NCBI RefSeq assembly: GCF_007556585.1
Contig: NZ_VJNA01000011.1
Span: 20,573-84,572, forward strand
From: Tepidimonas aquatica
GTDB lineage: Bacteria > Pseudomonadota > Gammaproteobacteria > Burkholderiales > Burkholderiaceae_C
Length of the DNA stretch: 64,000 bases
Direction of reading: 5' to 3'
Shown one piece after another: positions 18,011-26,446 of the stretch; the stretch's first letter is position 1, and each line of letters begins with the position of its first letter. The notes under the pieces are model-generated. The model saw only the letters and a program-made list of their open reading frames with translations. It had not been told where the DNA came from and did not search any database. The translations under genes were made by a program, and so were the position numbers.

Positions 18011-20104
18011 ATGAACGCCGCCCTGCAATCGTTGCAACAGACCCTGGCGCCGCTGCGCGGCCACGGCCAGGCGTTGGCCGCCCCGCTGCTGGTGATGCTG
18101 GTGCTGGCCATGTTGGTGCTGCCGCTGCCGCCGTGGCTGCTGGATACGTTCTTCACGCTCAACATCGGTATCGCGCTGACGGTGATGATGGTGGCGGCCT
18201 ACATGAAGCGCGCGCTGGACTTCACGGCCTTTCCGACGGTGCTGCTGCTGACGACGCTGCTGCGCCTGTCGCTCAACGTGGCGTCCACGCGCGTGGTGCT
18301 GATGGACGGCCACACCGGCCCCGGCGCAGCAGGCGCCGTCATCGAGGCGTTTGGCACCTTTTTGATCGGCGGCAACTTCGCCGTCGGCCTGATCGTCTTT
18401 TTGATCCTGGTGGTCATCAACTTTATCGTCATCACCAAGGGCGCCGAGCGCATTGCCGAGGTGGGGGCACGCTTCACGTTGGACGCCATGCCCGGCAAGC
18501 AAATGGCCATCGACGCCGACCTCAACGCCGGGCTGATCGACCAGGCCGAAGCCAAGCGGCGCCGCGCCGAGGTGGCGGTGGAGGCCGACTTTTTCGGCAA
18601 CATGGACGGCGCGTCCAAGTTTGTGCGTGGCGACGCGATCGCCGGCATCCTGATCCTGCTGATCAACATGATCGGCGGCTTTGCCATCGGCATGCTGCAG
18701 CATGGCCTGAGCCTGGAGCAGGCGGCGCACAGTTACATCACGCTGTCGGTGGGCGACGCGCTGGTGGCGCAGGTGCCGGCCCTGCTGATTTCGGTGGCAG
18801 CGGCGATGGTGGTGTCGCGCGTCGGCAAGGACCAAGACCTGGGGCAGCAAATCGTCAGCCAGATGCTGGACTCGCCGAAGGTGTTGGCCGTGACCGCCGG
18901 TGTGCTGGCGCTGCTGGGGGTGATTCCCGGCATGCCCAACGGGGTGTTTCTGCTGTTTGCGGCCATGGCCGGCGGCACGGCGTGGTGGCTGGTGCAGCAA
19001 CGTCGGCGCGCCGAGGCGGCCAAGGCGCAAGCGGCGCAGCAAGCCGTGCCGGCCACCCAGGAGGCCGAGGCCACCTGGGACGATCTGCAGCCGGTGGACC
19101 TGCTGGGGTTGGAGCTGGGCTACCGGCTCATCACGCTGGTGGATCGCAGCCGCCGCGGCGACTTGCTGACGCGCATCAAGGGTGTGCGCAAAAAATTTGC
19201 GCAGGACGTCGGCTTTCTGCCGCCGCCGGTGCACGTGCGCGACAACCTGGAGCTCAAACCCACCGGCTACCGCATCACGTTGCGTGGCGTGGTGGTCGGC
19301 GAGGGCGAGGTGCTGCCGGGCCACTACCTGGCCATCAACCCCGGCCACATCCGCACGCCGCTGCTGGGCCAGCCCACCACCGACCCTGCGTTCGGGCTGC
19401 CAGCCACGTGGATCGAAGAAGGGCACAAGGAAAGCGCGCAAATGGCCGGCTACACGGTCGTTGATGCCGAGACCGTGCTGGCCACGCACCTGTCACACTT
19501 GATGCAGGTGCACGCGGCGCGGCTGCTGTCGCGCACCGAGGTGCAGGACCTGGTGGAACACGTGCGCAAGCTGGCGCCGAAGCTGATCGACGAAGTCATC
19601 CCGACCATGGTGCCCATTGGCGTCTTCCAAAAGGTGCTGCAGTTGCTGCTGGAAGAAGGCGTGCACATCCGCGACATCCGTACCATCGTCGAAACCCTGG
19701 CCGAACATGCCGGCGCCACGCAAGACCCGCAGGAGCTGGCGCGCCGCGTGCGCGTGGCGCTGGCGCCGGCCATCGTGCAGCAGATCTACGGCCCCGTGCA
19801 AGAGCTGGAGGTCATTGCCATCGAGCCGCAGATGGAGCGCATCCTGGTGCAGGCGCTCACGCCCGGTGGCAATGGCGTGCTGGACCCCGGCGTGGCCGAC
19901 ATGCTGACGCAGTCGGCTGCCCGCGTGGCCACCCAGCAGGAAGAAAAAGGCGTGCCGGCGGTGCTGCTGGTGCCCGATGCCATCCGCCAGGCCATGGCCC
20001 GCCTGCTGCGCCGCGCCGCACCGCGCCTGCAGGTGCTGGCGCACAGCGAAATCCCTGACACCCACACCATCCGCATCGGCCCGATGCTGGGAGAACCCGC
20101 ATGA
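18011..20104 (+). CDS. flhA: Flagellar biosynthesis protein FlhA
   Basis: The major export-gate protein of the flagellar type III system. It is 697 residues, the usual length. The N-terminal half has about eight membrane helices and the FHIPEP-type cytoplasmic loop (LRLSLNVASTRVVLMDGHTG, GDAIAGILILLINMIGGFAI). The C-terminal cytoplasmic domain (about 350-697) docks chaperone-substrate complexes and contains [17 protein letters not shown]. It overlaps flhF by four bases (ATGA). Confidence 0.98.
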   Translation: MNAALQSLQQTLAPLRGHGQALAAPLLVMLVLAMLVLPLPPWLLDTFFTLNIGIALTVMMVAAYMKRALDFTAFPTVLLLTTLLRLSLNVASTRVVLMDGHTGPGAAGAVIEAFGTFLIGGNFAVGLIVFLILVVINFIVITKGAERIAEVGARFTLDAMPGKQMAIDADLNAGLIDQAEAKRRRAEVAVEADFFGNMDGASKFVRGDAIAGILILLINMIGGFAIGMLQHGLSLEQAAHSYITLSVGDALVAQVPALLISVAAAMVVSRVGKDQDLGQQIVSQMLDSPKVLAVTAGVLALLGVIPGMPNGVFLLFAAMAGGTAWWLVQQRRRAEAAKAQAAQQAVPATQEAEATWDDLQPVDLLGLELGYRLITLVDRSRRGDLLTRIKGVRKKFAQDVGFLPPPVHVRDNLELKPTGYRITLRGVVVGEGEVLPGHYLAINPGHIRTPLLGQPTTDPAFGLPATWIEEGHKESAQMAGYTVVDAETVLATHLSHLMQVHAARLLSRTEVQDLVEHVRKLAPKLIDEVIPTMVPIGVFQKVLQLLLEEGVHIRDIRTIVETLAEHAGATQDPQELARRVRVALAPAIVQQIYGPVQELEVIAIEPQMERILVQALTPGGNGVLDPGVADMLTQSAARVATQQEEKGVPAVLLVPDAIRQAMARLLRRAAPRLQVLAHSEIPDTHTIRIGPMLGEPA

Positions 20105-21606
20105 ACGCGCAACGCTTCGTCGCCGCCAACTCGCGCGAGGCCATGGCCTTGGCCCGCGCCCACTTTGGGGAACAGGCCGTGATCCTGTCCAGCCGCTCCA
20201 CGCCCGAGGGGTTCGAGGTCGTGGCCACGTCGGAGGATCAACTGTCGGCGATCGCCGCGCAGGTGGCGGCGCCGTCGCTGCAACCCGCCACGGCGCTGCC
20301 CGAGCAACGCCACGCCCGCGCGGCACGCGCGCCGTTGCAGCAGCGTGCGGCCGCCCAGCTTCCACCGGTCAGCCCCGACAGCAGCGTGGCGCAGGACACC
20401 GAAACGCTGGCCATGAGCACGCTGTCGTTCCAGGAGTACGTGCGCGAGCGCATGCTGCGCAAGCGCCGCGAGGCAATGGAAGGCAAGCTGGCGGCGCCGG
20501 CGGCCACGCCAGCCGCACGGCCGAGCGCACCCGAAGCCACGCCGGTGCGAGCAACCAGGGCCGACGCCGCCGTGACGCTGGCCTTTAGGGCGACGGCCGC
20601 TGGGCCGGCGCCAGCGCCTGCCGCTGCGGCCAAGCCCACGGCCTCTGGCGGCGCGGCGGCGCAGCTGACGGCGCAGCTCGAAGCGCTCAAGCAACTGGTC
20701 GACGAGCGCTTCCAGACGCTGGCGTGGCTTGGGCAGTCGCGCCTGCATCCCATCCAGTCCAGCCTGATGCACAAGTTTGTCCGCGCGGGCTACTCGCCGA
20801 CGGTGGCGCGCGCGGTGCTGCAGCGCCTGCCCGAGCAGTTGGACGCGGCGGCGGCGTGGCGCTGGACGCTGGACGTGCTGGCGCACAACCTGCGCGTGGC
20901 CAGCGAGCCAGGCTTGTTGTGCGACGAAGGCGGTGTGTTCGCGCTGCTGGGGCCCACCGGCGTGGGCAAGACCACCACCGTGGCCAAGCTCGCCGCGCAG
21001 TGCGTCAAGGCTTACGGCGCGGGCAGCGTTGGGCTGATCACGCTGGACACGGTGCGCGTGGCGGGGTTCGAACAACTGCGTGCCTACGGCCGCATGCTGG
21101 GCGTGGTGGCGCACCAGGCGCACGACCAGGCCGCGTTGCAGGACCTGCTGCAACTGCTGGCCGGCAAGCGCATGGTCATCATCGACACGCCGGGGCTGGG
21201 GCAGCGCGACGCCCGCCTGCACGACATGCTGGCGTTGCTGCAGGCCCCAGCGATCAAAAAATTGCTGGTGCTCAACGCCGGCAGCCACGGCGATACGTTG
21301 GACGAGGTGATCCAGACCTACAAGCCGCTGGGCTTGCACGGCACCATCCTGACCAAGGTGGACGAAGCGGTCAAGCTTGCCCCCGCGGTGGACGCGCTGC
21401 TGCGCCACCAACTGACGCTGCGTGGCTTGAGCACTGGCCAGCGCGTGCCGGAGGATTGGCAGCGTCCGGATGCGGCGGCGCTGGTGCGCCTGTCGATGGC
21501 GGGCAGTGGCAAGTCGGCCTTCGAGCCCAGCCGTGAGGAATTGCCGTTTTTCTTTGCCGACGTCGGCCAAGGCGGCTGGCAGCCGCAGGGGGTGGGCCAT
21601 GCTTGA
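20101..21606 (+). CDS. flhF: Signal-recognition-type GTPase FlhF
   Basis: An SRP-family GTPase that helps set flagellar position and number at the membrane. It is 501 residues. A low-complexity Ala/Pro/Arg-rich basic region (about 60-190) precedes the NG domain. The G1 loop is GPTGVGKTTTVAKLA (near 283). Further motifs are LITLDTVRVAGFEQLRAYG, the G3-type DTPGLGQRD and TKVDEAVKLAP. The G3 loop reads DTPG where FlhF proteins often have DTAG. The start overlaps the flhA stop, and its stop overlaps the next ATG. Presence of FlhF argues for a polar flagellum. Confidence 0.95.
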   Translation: MNAQRFVAANSREAMALARAHFGEQAVILSSRSTPEGFEVVATSEDQLSAIAAQVAAPSLQPATALPEQRHARAARAPLQQRAAAQLPPVSPDSSVAQDTETLAMSTLSFQEYVRERMLRKRREAMEGKLAAPAATPAARPSAPEATPVRATRADAAVTLAFRATAAGPAPAPAAAAKPTASGGAAAQLTAQLEALKQLVDERFQTLAWLGQSRLHPIQSSLMHKFVRAGYSPTVARAVLQRLPEQLDAAAAWRWTLDVLAHNLRVASEPGLLCDEGGVFALLGPTGVGKTTTVAKLAAQCVKAYGAGSVGLITLDTVRVAGFEQLRAYGRMLGVVAHQAHDQAALQDLLQLLAGKRMVIIDTPGLGQRDARLHDMLALLQAPAIKKLLVLNAGSHGDTLDEVIQTYKPLGLHGTILTKVDEAVKLAPAVDALLRHQLTLRGLSTGQRVPEDWQRPDAAALVRLSMAGSGKSAFEPSREELPFFFADVGQGGWQPQGVGHA

Positions 21607-22228
21607 CCCGCGCCCATGGGCCCCCGAGCAGGCCGCTGGGCTGGCCGCGTGGGCCGTGCAGCCGCCGCTGCGCATCGTGGCGGTGGCGTGTCCCCAGCCG
21701 CAGGCGCAGGGTGACCCGGGCGCTGCGTTGCTGGTGCAGCACCTGCGTGCGGGCTGCGCGGCGCTGGGCCTGCAATGCGCCGACGTCGTTGGCGCGCCCA
21801 GCGTGTGGGACGACGTGCCCGCGGGTGATGTATGGCTGTGGTGCGCGCCCACCGACTTGCTGCTGCGCTGGTGGCCGCTGGACGAAGGCCACCCCCTGGT
21901 GCCGCTGCTGGCGCAACCCAGCGCCATTGTGGCGGCGTACCGCGCGGTCAAGCAACTGCACGCCGCGCAGCTGCAGCCGGTGGTGGTAGCCGTGGCCGCC
22001 CGCGTTGGCGAAGAAGGGCCCCTGCACGCCGCGTGCCAGGCGCTGCAGCGCACCTGCGAGCGGCACCTGGGCTGGGTGCCTGGGGTGTGGGTGCTCGGGT
22101 ATCATGACGGCAGCGCCCCGCCGCAGGGGCTGCAGGGCAACCTGGACGTGGTGACGCGCGCGCTGGAAGCCGCCTGGACCTTGGACATGTGGCGCTCGCC
22201 GCAGGGGGAGGCCAAACGCCCATGTTGA
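21599..22228 (+). CDS. FlhG/FleN-position protein lacking a P-loop (degenerate ParA-like)
   Basis: A 209-residue protein in the exact slot (flhF, X, fliA) where most proteobacteria encode the MinD-like ATPase FlhG/FleN. Its N-terminal strand (PPLRIVAVACPQPQAQGDPG) aligns by position with the ParA/MinD P-loop strand. The deviant Walker A lysines (KGGxGKT type) are absent, and no other Walker motif is visible. Remaining features are generic alpha/beta (PSAIVAAYRAVKQLHAAQLQPV resembles the FlhG helix before switch II). I infer a degenerate, non-ATPase FlhG relative; it could also be an unrelated protein. It overlaps both neighbours. Confidence 0.6.
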   Translation: MLDPRPWAPEQAAGLAAWAVQPPLRIVAVACPQPQAQGDPGAALLVQHLRAGCAALGLQCADVVGAPSVWDDVPAGDVWLWCAPTDLLLRWWPLDEGHPLVPLLAQPSAIVAAYRAVKQLHAAQLQPVVVAVAARVGEEGPLHAACQALQRTCERHLGWVPGVWVLGYHDGSAPPQGLQGNLDVVTRALEAAWTLDMWRSPQGEAKRPC

Positions 22229-22995
22229 CCGCTGCAGCACCGGCCCGCGGCGTGCGCCCGACCCCGGAGCTTTGCATGTACACGCCCAAGGGCACGTTGG
22301 ACCGCGACGCGCAACTGCGCCAGTACGCACCGCTGGTGCACCGGCTGGCGCACCTGATGATCGCGCGCTTGCCCCCCAGCGTCGAGCTGGACGACCTGAT
22401 TCAGGTTGGCATGATGGGCTTGGCCGAAGCGCTGAGCCGCTACGAGCCGTCGATGGGGGTGCAGTTCGAGACGTTTGCCAGCCAGCGCATCCGCGGCGCC
22501 ATGCTGGACGAGCTGCGCGACGCCGACTGGATGTCGCGCGGCGCGCGCAAGCTGCAAAAAGATATCGAAGGGGCCATCCACCGGTTGGAGCAGCGCCTGG
22601 GCCGCTCCCCCCGGGAGTCGGAAATCGCCGCGGAGTTGGGCATGAGCCTGGCGCAGTACCACGAAACGCTGGCGCGTATGCGTGGCACCCAGCTGGTGTA
22701 TCTGGAAGACCTGGGCGGCCGCAGCGAGGACGACGACAGCTTTCTGGACCGCTACCTGCCGGCCGACGGCGACGCCGACCCCGTGCGGGTGCTGGCCGAC
22801 CAGCGCATGCGCGCCGCGCTGGTCGACGCAATCAACAAGCTGCCCGAGCGCGAGCAGCATGTGATGAGCATGTACTACGAGCACGACATGAACCTGAAAG
22901 AGATCGCGGCCGTGCTCGGGGTGACGGAGTCGCGCGTGAGCCAGTTGCACTCGCAGGCGGTGGCGCGCCTGCGCGCCCGCTTGCGCGAGCATTGA
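22222..22995 (+). CDS. fliA: RNA polymerase sigma factor for flagellar genes (sigma-28, FliA)
   Basis: Directs transcription of late flagellar genes. It shows sigma region 2 (QYAPLVHRLAHLMIARLPPS, ELDDLIQVGMMGLAEALSRY), the SRGARKLQKDIEGAIHRLEQ region and sigma-4 (LPEREQHVMSMYYEHDMNL, LGVTESRVSQLHSQAVARLR). The ATG at 22222 overlaps the upstream stop (ATGTTGA), giving 257 residues. An internal ATG at 22276 (MYTPKGTLDR) gives 239 residues, closer to the family norm, and has CGGAG six bases upstream; it may be the real start. The cognate anti-sigma factor FlgM lies just downstream on the other strand. Confidence 0.95.
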   Translation: MLTAAAPARGVRPTPELCMYTPKGTLDRDAQLRQYAPLVHRLAHLMIARLPPSVELDDLIQVGMMGLAEALSRYEPSMGVQFETFASQRIRGAMLDELRDADWMSRGARKLQKDIEGAIHRLEQRLGRSPRESEIAAELGMSLAQYHETLARMRGTQLVYLEDLGGRSEDDDSFLDRYLPADGDADPVRVLADQRMRAALVDAINKLPEREQHVMSMYYEHDMNLKEIAAVLGVTESRVSQLHSQAVARLRARLREH

Positions 22996-23038
22996 TGCCC
23001 AACCCCTGCCGCCACCGGGCGTGTCGGGGGCGCGGGTG

Positions 23039-23410
23039 TCAAGCGTAGGGGTTGCGGCGGCCTGGCCGCGCGCTGCGCCCCAGCCGGGCGTAGTCCTGCA
23101 GCGCGTCGTTGGGTAGCAGGCTGGCCAGTGCCGCGCGCGCGTGCGCCTGCAGCCGCGCCTGCAGCTCGTGCAGGGTCTGCAGCCGCTGCCGTAGCGCTTC
23201 CCATTGGGCCGTGGGCGCGTCAGCCGCGTGTTGCCGCAGCTGCGGCTGTGCCGCCGCGAACGCCTGCGCCAGCGTGGCGCATGCCTGCGCAAAGCCGTCC
23301 GCGTCCAATTCGCCCGCCGCATGGCACAACGCCGCCTGCACGGTGGCATCGGCGGCGTCGATCAGCCCCTGCAACGGATCGTCGTGCGCGGTCGGCTTGG
23401 GGTCGGGCAT
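23039..23410 (-). CDS. flgN: Flagellar export chaperone FlgN
   Basis: A 123-residue helical protein, predicted chaperone for the hook-filament junction proteins FlgK and FlgL (both encoded downstream at 32099-35034). It is nearly all alpha-helical and Ala/Gln/Leu-rich (LQTLHELQARLQAHARAALA), typical of FlgN. It is the last gene of the reverse-strand flgA-flgM-flgN set, 11 bases after flgM, and is convergent with fliA. Similarity is weak as for all FlgN proteins; position after flgM is the main support. Confidence 0.85.
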   Translation of the reverse strand: MPDPKPTAHDDPLQGLIDAADATVQAALCHAAGELDADGFAQACATLAQAFAAAQPQLRQHAADAPTAQWEALRQRLQTLHELQARLQAHARAALASLLPNDALQDYARLGRSARPGRRNPYA

Positions 23411-23421
23411 TGGCCAAAACG

Positions 23422-23751
23422 TCAGCTACGCGAGCGCGACCCGCCACCGGCCACCCCAAGCAGCTCGCGCGCGCTGCTGAGCAGCCGGTCGGCGATGGCT
23501 TCGGCGTTGACCGAGAAGCTGCCGTTTTGGATGGCGGTGCGCATGGCCTCGACCTTGGCGGCGTCGAACACGTCGGTACCCGAGCGCGCTATCCCCGCCG
23601 TCATCACCTGCGTCACCGGCGACAACTTGACCGTGCTGGCCTCGGCCGCAGCCGCCGGCGCAGACGCGCCCGACCCCGCGCCCGCTTCGGTGCGCTTGGG
23701 CGTGGCGACTGGCGTACCAAACTTGGCGTCAGGCGACTGTTGGATCTTCAT
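23422..23751 (-). CDS. flgM: Anti-sigma-28 factor FlgM
   Basis: A 109-residue inhibitor of FliA that is exported when the hook is complete. The N-terminus (MKIQQSPDAKFGTPV) and the Ala/Ser-rich unstructured first half are typical. The C-terminal sigma-binding helices include FDAAKVEAMRTAIQNGSFSV and AEAIADRLLSSARELLG. A near-consensus sigma-28 promoter lies 43 bases upstream, so FliA would drive production of its own inhibitor, a familiar feedback. It precedes flgN. Confidence 0.95.
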   Translation of the reverse strand: MKIQQSPDAKFGTPVATPKRTEAGAGSGASAPAAAAEASTVKLSPVTQVMTAGIARSGTDVFDAAKVEAMRTAIQNGSFSVNAEAIADRLLSSARELLGVAGGGSRSRS

Positions 23752-23793
23752 GGCGACTCTCCGGCGGCCCGATACCAGGCCTTGTTGAGAGCC

Positions 23794-23820
23794 ATATCGG
23801 CGGGATGAGCCCGAACTTTA
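23794..23820 (-). promoter_or_regulatory. Sigma-28 promoter of flgM-flgN
   Basis: On the minus strand: TAAAGTTC, an 11-base spacer (GGGCTCATCCC), then GCCGATAT. This matches the flagellar consensus TAAAGTTT-N11-GCCGATAA at 14 of 16 positions. It lies in the 89-base gap between flgA and flgM, so flgMN have their own class III promoter. Confidence 0.85.
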
Positions 23821-23840
23821 GCGTTTTTTGCGTGGTCGCG

Positions 23841-24686
23841 CTACAGCGCCACGTCCACTGTGGTGGCGTCGACCACGGTGCCCAGCACCACCCGTTTGCT
23901 GGGCAACCGAACGCGCACCGGCTCGCCCACGTGGCCGTCGCCCAGCGCCTCGCCGCTGGCCACGATGGTGAAGCCCGCCCCTTGCACGCGTAGCCGCACC
24001 TGCGCGCCGCTGGCAAACACCTGCGGCGCGCGCACGCTGCCGGCGTGCAGCACCTGGCCGGCGGCCAGACCGCGCACCAGCTGCTGGCCCACCCAATCCT
24101 GCTGGCGCACCAGCACCGGCTGGCGCTGCAGGGTCCAGTCCACCTCGGCGGCTTCGGCGTGGTGGGGTTGCAGCGTCTCGCCACCGGCCAGCGGCTGGCG
24201 CACCACCCAGCCTGGCCCCCACACCCGCACGTAAATGGGCAAAAAGACGTTCCACGCCACCGGCCCCTGCGTGCAGCGCAGGCCAATGCGTGCGCGGCCC
24301 CACAGCCGCGTGCCACTGGGCAGGTACGGCTCAACCCGTTGGCAGGGGGCCAGGCGCAGCCGGCTGTCGAGGCTGCCGACTTCGACCTCCACCCGCAATG
24401 GCACCGGCAGTTGCGTGCCTTGCACCTGCACCGAGGCCTGCTCGCGCAGCCAGATCGCCATCTGCTCGCGCCACGCGCCGGAGCCGATGGCCGGCGCCTT
24501 TGCCGCGTCGGCGCTGCTTTGCGCCAGCGCCAAGGTCATCAGGCCTGCGGCAGTCAGGCCCGCGCCCAGCCGCGCCAGCCAACGGCGCCACGCCAGCCCA
24601 GCCGCGTAACGGTTTGGCGCTGCGCACCGTGGGCGCCGCATCGGCGGCGCGCGGTGGGGCAGGGGGTGGGCAGCCGTGGCAACCAT
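23841..24686 (-). CDS. flgA: Flagellar P-ring assembly chaperone FlgA
   Basis: A periplasmic chaperone for assembly of the FlgI P-ring. It is 281 residues by the ATG at 24686. The N-terminus is long and basic, with the hydrophobic signal core only at about residues 40-55 (LGAGLTAAGLMTLALAQ), so a later ATG at 24641 may be the true start. The SAF-like C-terminal domain is clear (VLVRQQDWVGQQLVRGLAAG, VRLRVQGAGFTIVASGEAL, RVRLPSKRVVLGTV). It is divergent from flgB and upstream of flgM. Confidence 0.92.
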   Translation of the reverse strand: MVATAAHPLPHRAPPMRRPRCAAPNRYAAGLAWRRWLARLGAGLTAAGLMTLALAQSSADAAKAPAIGSGAWREQMAIWLREQASVQVQGTQLPVPLRVEVEVGSLDSRLRLAPCQRVEPYLPSGTRLWGRARIGLRCTQGPVAWNVFLPIYVRVWGPGWVVRQPLAGGETLQPHHAEAAEVDWTLQRQPVLVRQQDWVGQQLVRGLAAGQVLHAGSVRAPQVFASGAQVRLRVQGAGFTIVASGEALGDGHVGEPVRVRLPSKRVVLGTVVDATTVDVAL

Positions 24687-24749
24687 GCCCGTCACTGTAG
24701 GGCGGTGTGTGCTGCGGCCAAAGCCGGAAATGCGCCGCTGCGCAGCGGC

Positions 24750-24757
24750 TTATCGGC
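24750..24757 (-). promoter_or_regulatory. Perfect sigma-28 -10 element (GCCGATAA) upstream of flgA
   Basis: GCCGATAA on the minus strand, 63 bases before the flgA ATG at 24686. The -35 region at the right spacing (ACTTGAGG) is a poor match to TAAAGTTT. This is a half-promoter call only. Confidence 0.3.
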
Positions 24758-24861
24758 GTTTTGCTTGCCCTCAAGTTTTTGACAATGCCATCCAACGCGT
24801 TGCCGCCTTGGCGCAACGCACCCTGGGCCGTCGGGCCCGCTTTCGCCCACCGGAGGCCGCC

Positions 24862-25305
24862 ATGTTGAACCGCATGACCGAGCGCATGGACTTTCTGGGT
24901 CAGGCGCTGCAGCTGCGCGCCTGGCGCCAGCAGGTCATTGCCAGCAACATCGCCAACGCCGAGACGCCCGGCTACATCGCGCGCGAGGTGGATTTTCGTG
25001 CCGCGCTGCAGCAGGCCCAGCGTGGCGCGTCGGTCACCCCCACGCTGCAGGCGGGCAGCGTGGTCAACGTGCCGCTGGCCGGCAGCGACGCACGCCACCT
25101 GCGCACCGTCGGCAGCGCCACCGGTGTGGCCGACCGCTCGCGCGTCGCGTACCAGGTGCGCACGCAGCCGTCGCTGGACCAAAACACCGTCGACCTGGAC
25201 CAGCAACGCGCCAACTTCGTCGACAACGCGGTGCAGTACGAATCGACGCTGCGCTTCATCAACGGCCACGTCAAGACGATGCTGGCCGCCATCCAGGGGC
25301 AGTGA
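24862..25305 (+). CDS. flgB: Flagellar proximal rod protein FlgB
   Basis: A 147-residue rod subunit of the flagellar basal body in the periplasm. It has the rod/hook-family N-terminal motif QQVIASNIANAETPGYIARE and the C-terminal heptad helix VQYESTLRFINGHVKTMLAAI. The ATG at 24862 is fixed by CGGAGG five bases before it; the in-frame sequence upstream is not conserved-looking. It heads the flgBCDEFGHIJKL run. The 175-base gap between flgA and flgB holds the divergent promoters. Confidence 0.97.
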   Translation: MLNRMTERMDFLGQALQLRAWRQQVIASNIANAETPGYIAREVDFRAALQQAQRGASVTPTLQAGSVVNVPLAGSDARHLRTVGSATGVADRSRVAYQVRTQPSLDQNTVDLDQQRANFVDNAVQYESTLRFINGHVKTMLAAIQGQ

Positions 25306-25326
25306 CGCCGCTGCAGGAGAGCCACC

Positions 25327-25731
25327 ATGTCGATGTTGCGCATTTTCGATGTCTCGGGCAGCGCGATGGCCGCGCACGCCCAACGCCTCAACACCGTGGC
25401 GTCGAACCTGGCCAACGCCGACGCCGTGGCCGGCCCCGATGGGCAGGCGTACAAGGCGCGTCAGGTGGTGTTCGAGACGGTGCCGATGGGTGAGCCGGCC
25501 TCGGCGGGCGTCAAGGTGCGCACCGTGGTGGAAAGCGACGCGCCCAACCGCCGCGTGTACAACCCTCACCACCCCAGCGCCGACGCGCAGGGGTACGTGA
25601 CCTACTCCAACGTCAACCCGGTGGAGGAGATGGTCAACATGATCGCCACGGCACGCTCCTACCAAAACAACGTCGAGGTGATGAACACCGCCAAGACGCT
25701 GCTGCTGAAAACCCTGCAAATGGGCCAGTGA
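25327..25731 (+). CDS. flgC: Flagellar proximal rod protein FlgC
   Basis: A 134-residue rod subunit. The N-terminal RLNTVASNLANADAVAGPDG and the C-terminal YVTYSNVNPVEEMVNMIATA and ARSYQNNVEVMNTAKTLLLK motifs are diagnostic of FlgC. A CAGGAGAG ribosome-binding site precedes the ATG. It follows flgB by 21 bases. Confidence 0.97.
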   Translation: MSMLRIFDVSGSAMAAHAQRLNTVASNLANADAVAGPDGQAYKARQVVFETVPMGEPASAGVKVRTVVESDAPNRRVYNPHHPSADAQGYVTYSNVNPVEEMVNMIATARSYQNNVEVMNTAKTLLLKTLQMGQ

Positions 25732-25761
25732 GCCTTGGCGACCACGTAAGGAGCCGCTGCC

Positions 25762-26415
25762 ATGTTCATGACCCCGCTGAGCAACACCGAGATCGAGGCC
25801 TACAACGCCAAGGGCGGCACCCAGACCGAATCGACCGATCCGAAGGCGGCGCAGGAGCGCTTCCTGAAGCTCTTTGTGGCGCAGCTCAACAACCAGGACC
25901 CGCTCAACCCGCTGGACAACGCGCAGATGACCACCCAGATGGCGCAAATCAACCAGGTGGTCGGCCTGCAGCAGGTCAACGAGACGCTCAAGAGCCTGGC
26001 GACGCAGTTCGGCATGGTCAGCAGCATCCAAGGCGCCCAGCTCGTGGGCCGCGAGGTGGCGAGCGAAGGCAACGGTCTGGTCGTGGCCGACGGCAAGGCA
26101 CGCGGCGCGTTCAACCTGGCCGCGGCGGCCGACACGGTCACGGTTGAGTTGCTCGACGCCGCTGGCACGGTGGTGGGCACGACCGCGCTGGGCGCGCGCG
26201 GCGCCGGGCTACAAACGTTTGCGTGGCCGCTGGGCGACGTCGACCCCACGCGCGTGGCCACGATCCGCGTGACCGCCAGCGCCAACGGACAGGCGGTCAA
26301 CGCCACCCCGCTGGCGCTGCACAAGGTGCAGTCGGTGGGCCTGGTCGACGGCAGCCTGCGCCTGCGCACCGACGGCGGCACGCTGGCCTACGACCAGGTG
26401 CTGGCCTTTTTGTGA
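25762..26415 (+). CDS. flgD: Flagellar hook-cap protein FlgD
   Basis: A 217-residue scaffold that caps the growing hook. The N-terminal export/cap motif ERFLKLFVAQLNNQDPLNPL and DNAQMTTQMAQINQVVGLQQ are typical of FlgD. A Tudor-like/FnIII-like C-terminal half runs from about 85 to 217 (LVGREVASEGNGLVV). It is located between rod and hook genes as usual. Confidence 0.96.
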   Translation: MFMTPLSNTEIEAYNAKGGTQTESTDPKAAQERFLKLFVAQLNNQDPLNPLDNAQMTTQMAQINQVVGLQQVNETLKSLATQFGMVSSIQGAQLVGREVASEGNGLVVADGKARGAFNLAAAADTVTVELLDAAGTVVGTTALGARGAGLQTFAWPLGDVDPTRVATIRVTASANGQAVNATPLALHKVQSVGLVDGSLRLRTDGGTLAYDQVLAFL

Positions 26416-26446
26416 ACCCCTTCGCTTGAACCCCTAGGAGCGCACC

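Noticed and set aside
22996..23038. Terminator between the convergent fliA and flgN genes
   Set aside because: GC-rich sequence without a convincing stem-loop and without a T-run on either strand.
24771..24798. TCAAGTTT and TTGACA upstream of flgB as promoter elements
   Set aside because: Neither has a matching -10 at the right distance (no GCCGATAA-like or TATAAT-like box on the plus strand).
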